Source of the DNA: Dyella amyloliquefaciens
Lineage (GTDB): Bacteria; Pseudomonadota; Gammaproteobacteria; Xanthomonadales; Rhodanobacteraceae
Assembly: GCF_004296575.1 (NCBI RefSeq)
Contig: NZ_SAYT01000002.1
Location: forward strand, 735,313 to 799,312
DNA: 64,000 nucleotides
Direction: 5' to 3'
Part shown: in pieces, positions 8,650 through 16,549 of the stretch
Layout of the letters: every line of letters starts with the position of its first letter
Numbering within the stretch: the stretch's first letter is position 1
The notes under the pieces: generated by a model
What the model saw: only the letters and a program-made list of their open reading frames with translations
Databases searched by the model: none
What the model was told of the DNA's origin: nothing
Made by a program: the position numbers and the translations under genes

Positions 8650-8935
8650 GACGGATTCCTTTGAAGCGAACTGAGCCATAGATTCTTTCATGATGTCGGA
8701 AACGCCACGTTTGAGCCAAAGAGGGACGCCCACGGCCCTCGGCCGATCGTGGGCGGGAAGAAACTTCTTTCGCACATGGTCGACGGTCGTTCCAGGGGCA
8801 TGGCGATGCATGAGGTAGAACGCCCGGTACCTCAAACCCGCCGACATCACTCGCCCGTACGCCCCATGAGGTCGTGGCCGTTCCGGCTCATCCATCGATG
8901 TGCCGTACCTCAGCGTCGAGGCACCCGCGAACCTA
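8650..8935. other. Gap upstream of copC
   Basis: About 286 bases without a convincing gene. The open frame that extends copC upstream lacks a ribosome site and codon pattern. It should hold the copCD promoter; no site was fixed with confidence. Confidence 0.35.
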
Positions 8936-9271
8936 TCACGGCTTGCTGAAGGCGAGATGCAAGGTGATCTGATCACCCGCCTTCAGATTCGCCACGCTTG
9001 CAGGTGGGAAATGGACCTTCAGGGCCATGCCACCGGCGGTGGCGTCAACGACACCGGTCTTGGTATCCACGGCGGATACCGTGGCAGGCATCGTGTGCAT
9101 CCCTTGCACCTTGGCGTGCCCCTCTTTCATGCCTTCCATGCCCTGCTGACTGCTCATCGAGTCCGGCTTCGGAGGGGAATCCTGGGCTGCCATCGCGGCA
9201 GCAGAGGCCAGGACGAGTGCCAAGGCCAAACCTGTCCGTCGCCACCCCGGGAACTTGCTGTGACTTACCAT
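8936..9271 (-). CDS. CusF-like periplasmic copper-binding protein
   Basis: The 111-residue precursor has a signal peptide (VSHSKFPGWRRTGLALALVLASAAAMA), then a Met/His-rich linker (MSSQQGMEGMKEGHAKVQGMHTMP) and a small beta-barrel-like domain (TVSAVDTKTGVVDATAGGMALKVHFPP, LKAGDQITLHLAF). The last part follows the pattern of CusF-type copper/silver chaperones, with GDQITLHLAF at the C-terminal strand. It probably binds Cu(I) in the periplasm and hands it over. GGAGAA precedes the ATG at 9271 by 6 bases. It lies between the cytochrome c4-like gene and copCD on the same strand. Confidence 0.72.
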   Translation of the reverse strand: MVSHSKFPGWRRTGLALALVLASAAAMAAQDSPPKPDSMSSQQGMEGMKEGHAKVQGMHTMPATVSAVDTKTGVVDATAGGMALKVHFPPASVANLKAGDQITLHLAFSKP

Positions 9272-9433
9272 GATGTTCTCCCATACCCGTGTCGCCCATA
9301 ACGGCTCACGAAGCCTGCGCCGACCCATGTGTAGGACGATTGAATATGGTGGTATGGAAGTCTTAGCTGCCACCTCGCCACAACGGTATCGTGCCGCGAA
9401 GGCTTCCGGATGCTGGCAGGCTGGCCCGACCGC

Positions 9434-10156
9434 TCAGCGCGATGACAAATACGTGCTCAAATGCTGGATATCGTCGTCGCTCAGCGTGCCCGCAATGGAT
9501 TGCATGATCCTGGCGTTTGAACTGTCGCTTCTCGCGCCTGATCGAAAGTCGTTCAGAGCCTTGGTCACATAGACAAGCGACTGGCCGCGTAAACGAGGGA
9601 AGGTTGCCCAAGGTGGCTGAGGCTTGCCGCTCGCTTCGTAGCGAGGACCCGTAGCATCGCTACCATGGCAGCCCTGGCATGGCGGGATGCCGCGCGCCGG
9701 ATCGCCGCTCAGGAACAACTGGGCCCCCGCCGACTGCGTTTCGTCCGATCCCGGCGTCTTGGGCGGCAGTGACGCGTAATAGCTCGCGAGGTCCCGCATG
9801 TTGGTATCGCTGAGGTTGGCCGCCTGCCCGCTCATGACCGGGTCGCCGCGCTGGCCACCCTTGAACTGCTTCAGCTGCAGGTACAGATAGGTCGCGGATT
9901 GGCCCGCCAGATTCGGAAAGTTCGGTGCGACCGCAACGCCCTTGGGGCCATGGCAAGCGGCACATACCGTCGCCTTTCCCGCACCATCGTGCGCGTTGCC
10001 ATCATTCGGTGACTGCCTGCGCACGTCCAGGAAAGGTGCGGGCTTGGCAGTCGTACCCGCTGCTGCCGGTATGTCCGTCGCAGCGTGCAAAGCCGGCATC
10101 CAGGCAACGCTGGCCATCGCCAACGCGATCAAGCCAAGGATTTTCAGCGTAGTCAT
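9434..10156 (-). CDS. Periplasmic di-haem cytochrome c4-like protein
   Basis: The 240-residue precursor has a signal peptide (residues 1-25) and two class I cytochrome c domains with haem sites C65-C68-H69 (CAACHG) and C160-C163-H164 (CQGCHG). PNLAGQSATYLYLQLKQFKGGQR and FPRLRGQSLVYVTKALNDFRSGARS are the typical post-haem repeats of cytochrome c4, with Met ligands in DPVMSG and ARIMQSI. Such proteins carry electrons in the periplasm. It starts 12 bases after the MtrB-like gene stops, with GAGGAGG before the ATG, so it is in the same operon and a natural electron partner of the decahaem conduit. Confidence 0.9.
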   Translation of the reverse strand: MTTLKILGLIALAMASVAWMPALHAATDIPAAAGTTAKPAPFLDVRRQSPNDGNAHDGAGKATVCAACHGPKGVAVAPNFPNLAGQSATYLYLQLKQFKGGQRGDPVMSGQAANLSDTNMRDLASYYASLPPKTPGSDETQSAGAQLFLSGDPARGIPPCQGCHGSDATGPRYEASGKPQPPWATFPRLRGQSLVYVTKALNDFRSGARSDSSNARIMQSIAGTLSDDDIQHLSTYLSSR

Positions 10157-10167
10157 GTCACGCCTCC

Positions 10168-12816
10168 TCATAGCTTCAGCGTGACGAAAGCGCCCAGCAC
10201 GGCCGCGTGCCAGCGCGTCTGCGGGCCGAGATCGGTATAGACGCGGTTGCCGATCACGAGGTCGCCAGGCGCATCGAACCCGGTGTAATGCCAATCGGCG
10301 TACCGCCCATAACCGTATTGCCCGTACAGCCGTAGCCCTACCCGCTGCGTCAGCGCCAGGTTGAGGTTGGCCGTGAGGGTCTGCAGCCGATAGATGTTCG
10401 CGGGAAAACTGTTGCCGATGGACGCCGTCGTCAGAATGGCCAGGTAACCCGGTGTAATGGCCCCCATGCTGGCATAGTCGTAACCATTTACGCCGCGCGA
10501 ATAGGTGTAGTCGTAGCCGACGTCGAGTTTGACCCGCGGCGTGAAGACATGGCTGATGGTCGCGCCCACGTTGGCGTCCTTCTCGGTATCGGTGGCGGTC
10601 CAGAAATTGGCATAGGGGTACATCGGTCCGCCGAACTGCGTATTGGCCTGCTCCGGTGATTGATCCATCAGCGACTCGTTATCCGCCACGTTGCCCTGCT
10701 TGATCCGCGAGGACTCCATGCTCAGATAGCTGTTGAAGGTGGTGCTGGCGGAAGGCGTCCAGTCGAACGACACGTCGGCACCGGTCGTGCTGGCGGACTG
10801 GCGGCCAATGTCGGCGCCGTAGCGGTTGCGGTTGCCGTAGAACGTGGTGGTCAGCGTCGCGGTATTTCCCAGTGGCGTCGTGATGATCGCCTTGAGCTTG
10901 CTCGCCTCGAGGTCGCTCATGTCGTACTTGTACATCTGGCTCACCGTGTAGGCGAGGATGCCAAGCTCACTCTGGACGTATCCCGGTAGCGACGGCGAAT
11001 ACCACGGCATGTACGGGAAGTAGTTGTACGGGCCACCGGTGCGCTTCTCGTATTCGTAACTGAAGCGGAGCGTGCTCTGGCCCAGCGCCTGCGAGTCCCA
11101 GGTCAGTTTCAGGTGCTGGTCGTTGAGATAGGTGCGTTCGCGCTGCTGGGGCGTCTGCCGGTCAAACGTGTAGGTAAGCCCGAGTGAATTGTGGTTGTTC
11201 ACCTGGTAGGTGCCCCCCAGTTCGGCTTGGCGGTCGTTGTAGCTGTAGGGAATGTTCGCGAACTGGGTGAAATACGACTGATACAGCGGATTGCCTGCCT
11301 GGAACAGACCGGCTTCCAGGTTGCCGACAACGAGCGTCTGCGTACCGTTTTCGTGAAGAAAGCCGTACTGCCCGGTCAACGGGTTGTACATCGTGTAGCG
11401 CGTCATGTTGTTCTCGCCACGCCACCGAAAATTGACGTACGCGGTCAAGTCCGTCAGCGGCCGGAAGCTCGCGCGCAGGTTCACCAGCCCGGTGTCGATG
11501 CGGGCGTCGGCACTCTGCTGTGACAGCGCGGCAGTCGTGTTCCAGTTCGCGCAGGCGATACCGGTGGTTCCGATGAATTGCCCGGTGGGACAGAACGCCG
11601 GGTCGAGCGGCGATTGCAGCGCATCGTTCTGCCGCATGCTTCCGTAGGACGCCGTGGCGGAGAATTCGCCGCGCCACAAGGACAGCGGGTGCGATCCTTC
11701 CAGTCGCACGTTGTAGTAGTTATTGTCCGGCTCCAGCGACCAGGTGCCGCCGGTAATGACCGATGCCGATCCGGGGACAGGGGAAAACGGCGCGGAGAAG
11801 CTGAGTGAATCCTTGTGATCGCGGAAGAAGGATGCGCTCATGTTGAAGTTGAATCGCCAACCGGCAGCGCCCGCTTTGTTGCGCATGCCGATGTTGATGT
11901 CCGTCGTGGTGAAATCGACGGGACGCACGGTTTCATTCTGCCCGCCGCCTGTTCCCTGTATGCCCGGCGTGCCGATGCCACCGGGGCCCGGTGCGGTGTA
12001 GTAGTAGCTGAAGAACATCGACCCGCCCCAGTCGCGTTCACCGTGGCGGTTTTCGTTGGTCACGCCGGCATATCCGATCCAGTCCTTGCCCAGCATGCCC
12101 TCCCAGCTCACACCCTCGCTTTCCCGCGTCACTTGCAGCGTGCGGCGGGGACGGTCCGCCTCCACGGCAGCGACCTGCGCCTGGCTGCTCGCGCCGGGCG
12201 TGAGGCCCGGCGGCAGGGTCAGGCTGGTGGACCCCACGCCATTCCACAGCGGATAGGCGTCGGTACTGAGTACATGGGGAATGTCCCGGAAGAACGCTTC
12301 GACGCGATAACTGCCGTACGTTCCCATCCGCAGCCGGTAATACTGGTTGTCCTCGTCGATGCGACTGCCACGGAACTCGACGTATTGGCCGGTCTTGCGA
12401 TTGAGCGCACTGAAGTCAAAAGCGCCCAACGCACCAGCATCCTTCCAGGCCGCGTACTGCTGAAAGAATTCCGCGTTGCGATCGCCGCTGGTGTGGATGT
12501 AACCGAACTGCAGAAGCCAGTGATACGTCCAGTCGCCCTGCCCCATGGGCGCTTCCGCGGGTGCCTGTGACGGATAGGGATACAGCGAGCCCGTGGGCGT
12601 CCGCAGCTGGTCAGGATGCAGATACGACATGCCCATGGGGTCAGGCGTCTGGAACGACGACCATCCGGTGGGGTCCAGGTTATTGCCGAACTGCGTGTTG
12701 CCTACACGCTGGGTGTCACTGGTATCGAACTGCGCCGATGACACGCAGGGCAACGCGACCGCCGATGCGGTAACGCACCATACGAGTCCCGTGGCTAGCG
12801 GATGTTGTTTCGGCAT
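10168..12816 (-). CDS. MtrB/PioB-family outer-membrane beta-barrel
   Basis: An 882-residue protein with a signal peptide ending near SSAQ and then alternating beta-strand sequence rich in Tyr, Asn and Gly through to a terminal strand (RWHAAVLGAFVTLKL). Size, strand pattern and the gene order directly behind a decahaem cytochrome identify the MtrB/PioB family, the porin sheath that holds an MtrA-type cytochrome across the outer membrane. It would let electrons cross between periplasm and outside. The start at 12816 is chosen for the signal peptide. The upstream cytochrome gene ends 25 bases before it. Confidence 0.88.
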   Translation of the reverse strand: MPKQHPLATGLVWCVTASAVALPCVSSAQFDTSDTQRVGNTQFGNNLDPTGWSSFQTPDPMGMSYLHPDQLRTPTGSLYPYPSQAPAEAPMGQGDWTYHWLLQFGYIHTSGDRNAEFFQQYAAWKDAGALGAFDFSALNRKTGQYVEFRGSRIDEDNQYYRLRMGTYGSYRVEAFFRDIPHVLSTDAYPLWNGVGSTSLTLPPGLTPGASSQAQVAAVEADRPRRTLQVTRESEGVSWEGMLGKDWIGYAGVTNENRHGERDWGGSMFFSYYYTAPGPGGIGTPGIQGTGGGQNETVRPVDFTTTDINIGMRNKAGAAGWRFNFNMSASFFRDHKDSLSFSAPFSPVPGSASVITGGTWSLEPDNNYYNVRLEGSHPLSLWRGEFSATASYGSMRQNDALQSPLDPAFCPTGQFIGTTGIACANWNTTAALSQQSADARIDTGLVNLRASFRPLTDLTAYVNFRWRGENNMTRYTMYNPLTGQYGFLHENGTQTLVVGNLEAGLFQAGNPLYQSYFTQFANIPYSYNDRQAELGGTYQVNNHNSLGLTYTFDRQTPQQRERTYLNDQHLKLTWDSQALGQSTLRFSYEYEKRTGGPYNYFPYMPWYSPSLPGYVQSELGILAYTVSQMYKYDMSDLEASKLKAIITTPLGNTATLTTTFYGNRNRYGADIGRQSASTTGADVSFDWTPSASTTFNSYLSMESSRIKQGNVADNESLMDQSPEQANTQFGGPMYPYANFWTATDTEKDANVGATISHVFTPRVKLDVGYDYTYSRGVNGYDYASMGAITPGYLAILTTASIGNSFPANIYRLQTLTANLNLALTQRVGLRLYGQYGYGRYADWHYTGFDAPGDLVIGNRVYTDLGPQTRWHAAVLGAFVTLKL

Positions 12817-12841
12817 TGCCGCCTCCTCGCCCAGCCGATCG

Positions 12842-13963
12842 CTACTGATGGAACATGGATCCACTGGGGCTGTTGGAGCCGTGGATGTTGGTGTGACAGG
12901 TCACGCAGGAGCGCCCCATCAGGCGTTCGTCCGGTGTCAGCCCGTTGCGCATGCTCTGCCGGGTCTGCAGGTCGTTGGGGTGTCCGCTCATGGTGTGGCA
13001 CTGCTGGCACAGCATCGGCATCGGCAGCACCAACAGGGTTTGCTGATTCGATCCATGCGGATCGTGGCAATTCAGGCAGTTCTCGCGTACCGGCGCGTGC
13101 TCGAAAATGAAAGGCCCGCGCTTCTCGGCGTGGCAGGTGTAGCAGGTCTCGTTCACCGTGTCGGTTTTCAGCAGCGGCCTGGTGATGGAACCATGGGGAT
13201 TGTGGCAATCGGTGCATGCCATCTGCCCTTCGGGCAGCGGCATGTGCGAGCGTCGATTGAACTTGACCAGGACGTCCTGGTGGCAGGTAGCGCACACCTG
13301 GTTGATGGATGACTTCGCCAGCGCGCCTTCCGCGGAGTTGCGCACCATCGGATTGTGGCAGTCGGTGCACGACAGGCCGCGCGCCTCGTGCACGGATCCC
13401 AGCCAGTGCTGCCTGGCGCCACCGGCATGGCAGCCGAGGCACACCGTCGCCTGTGTCTCCGGCGTGCTCGCACTGCCGTGCGTGAAGGCAATGATCGAGC
13501 CTTTGGCCGTAGGGTTTTTGGCGTGATCGGAACCGGGGCCATGGCATGCTTCGCACGCGGCCTGAGGACCGGTGTTCGACGTCCCCATCTGGAACGACTG
13601 CACGTGCATGGCGTGCGAGGCGTGGAGATCTTCCAGCGCGTGGCAGGCATTGCAGGTCTTCGCGCCGACCGGTTGGGCGTTGGGTGCAGCCGGGTTAGCG
13701 GGGATACGCGCCGCATCGAAAGGCGTGGCTGGACCCGTGCTCATCGACGCCGACGAGGCAGACGCACTCCTGTCCGCATGACGCCCCGCTCCCATATCGG
13801 TCGGGGGAAGCATGCGATCAATATCGCTCTGAGTGAGCTTCGCGCCGTCCTCGCTCGTCAATGGCGCTTGCTGGGCGAACGCCGAAGAACCCATGGCCAG
13901 TAATGCAACCATGATGAGCAGGCGTCTCCACACAACCGCGAGCGATTCCCGCAACGTACGCAT
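12842..13963 (-). CDS. Decahaem c-type cytochrome, MtrA/DmsE family
   Basis: The 373-residue precursor starts with a signal peptide (RRLLIMVALLAMGSSAFA) and contains exactly ten CXXCH motifs in order: CNACH, CEACH, CLGCH, CTDCH, CATCH, CTDCH, CYTCH, CLNCH, CQQCH, CVTCH. This is the number and length range of MtrA/DmsE/PioA cytochromes, which form a haem wire inside an MtrB barrel. The barrel gene follows, then a cytochrome c4-like gene. No outer-surface MtrC/OmcA-type cytochrome gene is in the window. Direction of electron flow (to an extracellular acceptor, or inward from a donor such as Fe(II)) cannot be told from sequence. Confidence 0.93.
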   Translation of the reverse strand: MRTLRESLAVVWRRLLIMVALLAMGSSAFAQQAPLTSEDGAKLTQSDIDRMLPPTDMGAGRHADRSASASSASMSTGPATPFDAARIPANPAAPNAQPVGAKTCNACHALEDLHASHAMHVQSFQMGTSNTGPQAACEACHGPGSDHAKNPTAKGSIIAFTHGSASTPETQATVCLGCHAGGARQHWLGSVHEARGLSCTDCHNPMVRNSAEGALAKSSINQVCATCHQDVLVKFNRRSHMPLPEGQMACTDCHNPHGSITRPLLKTDTVNETCYTCHAEKRGPFIFEHAPVRENCLNCHDPHGSNQQTLLVLPMPMLCQQCHTMSGHPNDLQTRQSMRNGLTPDERLMGRSCVTCHTNIHGSNSPSGSMFHQ

Positions 13964-14365
13964 AGCGCTCCTACTTCTTCGCCTGGCCGCCGCTGGAGCA
14001 ACGGCCGGCAATCAATCGTCCAGCTCCTCGGTGCGCTGGGCGGAGTGACAAGAGCTCTTCCGGAACTCTTGCGCCTGATGCACTGCTATTTCGTGGGGCA
14101 ACGAAACACGTCACCGTGCCAGCGGCACGGATGGGTTCGCTGGTTGGGCATGACACCCACGTAGGTACCGTTTGTTCAAAGATTGGTTTAAAGGGGCGAT
14201 AGGAGCATTCCCCCTGGGGTCGGATCAGCGTCGCCCATGTGCTGTGCCCCCGCCCAAACCGATTCCGCTGCCACGGAATGTCACGACGCGCAGGCTGAAG
14301 TCGATTGCCGATCTGAGCGCGCTGCGCCGGCAGGAAAGGCCTTTGGCAGAGCACGCTGCGAATCA
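13964..14365. other. Gap between decahaem operon and arsR-type gene
   Basis: About 400 bases between divergent transcription units. No gene with ribosome site and sensible codon use is seen. It must hold the decahaem operon promoter on the minus strand; an AT-richer patch near 14160-14195 (TTTGAACAAACGG on the minus strand) is a weak candidate. Confidence 0.4.
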
Positions 14366-14407
14366 ATCAACATACTTGTTGACAGTCAATCGATATGTTG
14401 ATATTAA
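14366..14407 (+). promoter_or_regulatory. Sigma70-type promoter inside a palindromic operator
   Basis: TTGACA at 14379-14384 and TATTAA at 14402-14407 are separated by exactly 17 bases. The promoter is embedded in a palindrome: ATCAACATA (14366-14374) and its complement TATGTTGAT (14394-14402), with an inner TTGA-CAG-TCAA. The -10 element ends 6 bases before the ATG at 14414, so transcription should start at or within a base or two of the start codon. The ArsR-type product of the next gene is the obvious ligand. Confidence 0.75.
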
Positions 14408-14413
14408 ACAACC

Positions 14414-14863
14414 ATGGTGAATATCCGTCAGCCGCTACAGGTCGTTAACGACACCGGGTTTGATCCGGAACAGGCGCAGTCGCGCCTCGACCAGGTGTTC
14501 TTTGCCCTGTCCGATCCGATCCGCCGACAGATCCTGGAGCAGCTCGATGGCCAGGCGCTGCTGGTGTCCGAGATTGCGGCGGCGTTCGACGTGTCGCTGC
14601 AGGCGGTATCTCGCCATATCCAGGTGCTGGTGCGCGCCGGGCTGATCCAACAGGAACGCACCGGACGCATCAGCCGTTGCAGCCTCGACGCCGGCCCCCT
14701 GCTCGATGCCGCCGTCTGGATGAATCGCTACAGCAAGTACTGGCAGCAACAGTTCGACCTGCTCGCCGCCACGCTTGCCGACATCGACGAGCGCAAAGCC
14801 GCCTCGCCGAAATCCGCCCCGACTCGCAAGCAAGCCAAGAAACGCACACCCCGCAAGCAATGA
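14414..14863 (+). CDS. ArsR-family winged-helix regulator
   Basis: A 149-residue regulator with the ArsR helix-turn-helix core: RLDQVFFALSDPIRRQILEQL, then LLVSEIAAAFDVSLQAVSRHIQVLVRAGLIQQERTGR. No metal-binding ELCVCDL-type cysteine motif is present, so it belongs to the non-metal group often linked to SRPBCC or DUF899 genes. A basic Lys/Arg-rich tail ends the protein. No ribosome site precedes the ATG and the promoter predicts a leaderless mRNA. It heads an operon with two DUF899 genes and probably represses its own promoter. Confidence 0.85.
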   Translation: MVNIRQPLQVVNDTGFDPEQAQSRLDQVFFALSDPIRRQILEQLDGQALLVSEIAAAFDVSLQAVSRHIQVLVRAGLIQQERTGRISRCSLDAGPLLDAAVWMNRYSKYWQQQFDLLAATLADIDERKAASPKSAPTRKQAKKRTPRKQ

Positions 14864-14926
14864 CCGGCGCTGCGCGCGGTCCCCACGGATCCGGCGCCGG
14901 CCTCCCCTACCCCATTGGAGGTTGTC

Positions 14927-15631
14927 ATGGCCATGCATCAAATCGTGAATCACGAAGACTGGATCGAGACGCGCAAGCGCTTTCTCGCCAAGGAAAAGGA
15001 ATTCACCCGTCTTCGCGACGAATTGAGTCGCGAACGTCGCGAACTGCCCTGGGAACGCATCGACAAGGATTATGTGTTCGAAGGCGAACACGGCAAGGAA
15101 ACGCTTGCCGATCTGTTCGGCAAGCACAGCCAGCTCATCGTCTATCACTTCATGTACGCGCCTGACTGGGAGATCGGCTGTCGCAGCTGCTCGTTCTGGG
15201 CGGACAACTTCAACGGCATCATCCCGCACCTCAACCACCGCGACGTGTCGATGGTGGCCATCTCGCGCGGCCCGCTGCACAAACTGCAGGAGCAGGCGCG
15301 CAAGTTCGGCTGGACCTTCAAATGGGTGTCCTCGGCCGGCAGCGACTTCAACTTCGACTATGGCGTGTCGTTCCCGCCACCCTCACCCGAGCACGACGGC
15401 ACGCCGTACAACTACGGGTCGATGACGGTGAAAGGGCCTGAAATGCCCGGCGTCAGTGCCTTCATCAAGCAGGGTGACGAGATCTTCCACACCTATTCGA
15501 CTTATGGTCGTGGGGTGGACATGTTCAACACTGCCTATCACTACCTCGACATCGCACCCAAAGGACGTGACGAGGATGACCTGCCCTATCCGATGGCGTG
15601 GCTGAGGCATCGCATCGCCTACGAAAGCTGA
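14927..15631 (+). CDS. DUF899 thioredoxin-like protein (first copy)
   Basis: A 234-residue cytoplasmic protein of the DUF899 family, which has a thioredoxin-like fold. It shows the characteristic block LPWERIDKDYVFEGEHGKETLADLFGKHSQLIVYHFMYAPDWEIGC, with CRSC and the following FWADNFNGIIPHL. The function of DUF899 proteins is not established; a redox or detoxification role is usually assumed. GGAGG stands 6 bases before the ATG at 14927. It follows the arsR-type gene by 63 bases and precedes a second, more distant DUF899 copy. Confidence 0.85.
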   Translation: MAMHQIVNHEDWIETRKRFLAKEKEFTRLRDELSRERRELPWERIDKDYVFEGEHGKETLADLFGKHSQLIVYHFMYAPDWEIGCRSCSFWADNFNGIIPHLNHRDVSMVAISRGPLHKLQEQARKFGWTFKWVSSAGSDFNFDYGVSFPPPSPEHDGTPYNYGSMTVKGPEMPGVSAFIKQGDEIFHTYSTYGRGVDMFNTAYHYLDIAPKGRDEDDLPYPMAWLRHRIAYES

Positions 15632-15648
15632 TCCGCGAGGACATCGTC

Positions 15649-16239
15649 ATGAACTATACAGACGTCAACGGCAAGCTCGCCGACTACCGCCGGCAGATCT
15701 CCGATATCCGGGAGAAGATGCGCGAGACGCTCGCGACCGTTCAACCACAGGAAGTGAAGGACTACGCGTTCAGCACCTTCGACGGCAGCGTGCGCCTTTC
15801 GGAGCTGTTCGGCGACCACGAAGACCTCATCCTCATCCACAACATGGGCGCCGCCTGCTCGTACTGCACGCTATGGGCGGACGGCTACAACGGCATCCAC
15901 CAGCATGTCGTCTCGCGGGCGGGCTTTGTCGTCACCAGCCCCGACCGCCCTGGCGTGCAGAAGAAGTTCGCCGAAAGCCGCGGCTGGAAATTTCCCATCG
16001 TGAGCCACGAAGGCACGAACTTCGCCGCCGACATGGGCTATGTCTCCAACAGCGGCGGATGGTTACCGGGCGTATCGGTATTCCGGCGCGAAGGCGATGC
16101 CATCCAGCGCGTGTCGGACACCGGTTTCAGTCCCGGCGACGACTTCTGCTCGCTCTGGCATTTCTTCGACATGCTTCCCGGCGGCGTCGGCGACTGGCCG
16201 CACGTCGCGAAGAAGCCGTCCTGCTGCTCCGACCACTGA
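15649..16239 (+). CDS. DUF899 thioredoxin-like protein (second copy)
   Basis: The 196-residue protein is a second DUF899 member: VKDYAFSTFDGSVRLSELFGDHEDLILIHNMGAACSYCTLWADGYNG, with a CSYC pair where the first copy has CRSC. The C-terminus ends in PSCCSDH, so additional cysteines are available for metal or redox chemistry. The start at 15649 lies 17 bases after the previous stop. The pair looks like an old duplication that has diverged in length and active-site spacing. Function unknown. Confidence 0.83.
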   Translation: MNYTDVNGKLADYRRQISDIREKMRETLATVQPQEVKDYAFSTFDGSVRLSELFGDHEDLILIHNMGAACSYCTLWADGYNGIHQHVVSRAGFVVTSPDRPGVQKKFAESRGWKFPIVSHEGTNFAADMGYVSNSGGWLPGVSVFRREGDAIQRVSDTGFSPGDDFCSLWHFFDMLPGGVGDWPHVAKKPSCCSDH

Positions 16240-16251
16240 GGAGGACGCGCC

Positions 16252-16452
16252 ATGTGCCCTGCATGTATGGGAACCCTGCTGCTCGTCCTCGGCGGTGCCG
16301 GTTCGGCGGGCGGCATCACCGCCGTGTCGCTGCGTACGTTAGGACGCAAGAAGAAACCTGCCGCCGTGGATGAAACCCGGGCGCCCCCGCGAGGCAACGG
16401 TACCCGAGGCATCCCGGCGATCCGCATGGAGACTCGATCGACTGGTCAATGA
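16252..16452 (+). CDS. Small CxxC membrane peptide
   Basis: A 66-residue product with MCPACMG at the N-terminus, one hydrophobic segment (GTLLLVLGGAGSAGGITAVSL) and a basic tail. GAGGAGG stands before the ATG, only 12 bases after the second DUF899 gene, so it is the last gene of that operon. The CPAC pair at the very start could bind metal or take part in thiol exchange with the DUF899 proteins; this is inference. Confidence 0.6.
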   Translation: MCPACMGTLLLVLGGAGSAGGITAVSLRTLGRKKKPAAVDETRAPPRGNGTRGIPAIRMETRSTGQ

Positions 16453-16549
16453 ATGCGCCCAGTTGGTGCTGACGTCTATGGCTCGGTCGTTGCGCCGATG
16501 ACCCGACAGCGCCTGCAACGGTGCACTCCCCGAGCGAAGCGCATCGTTC

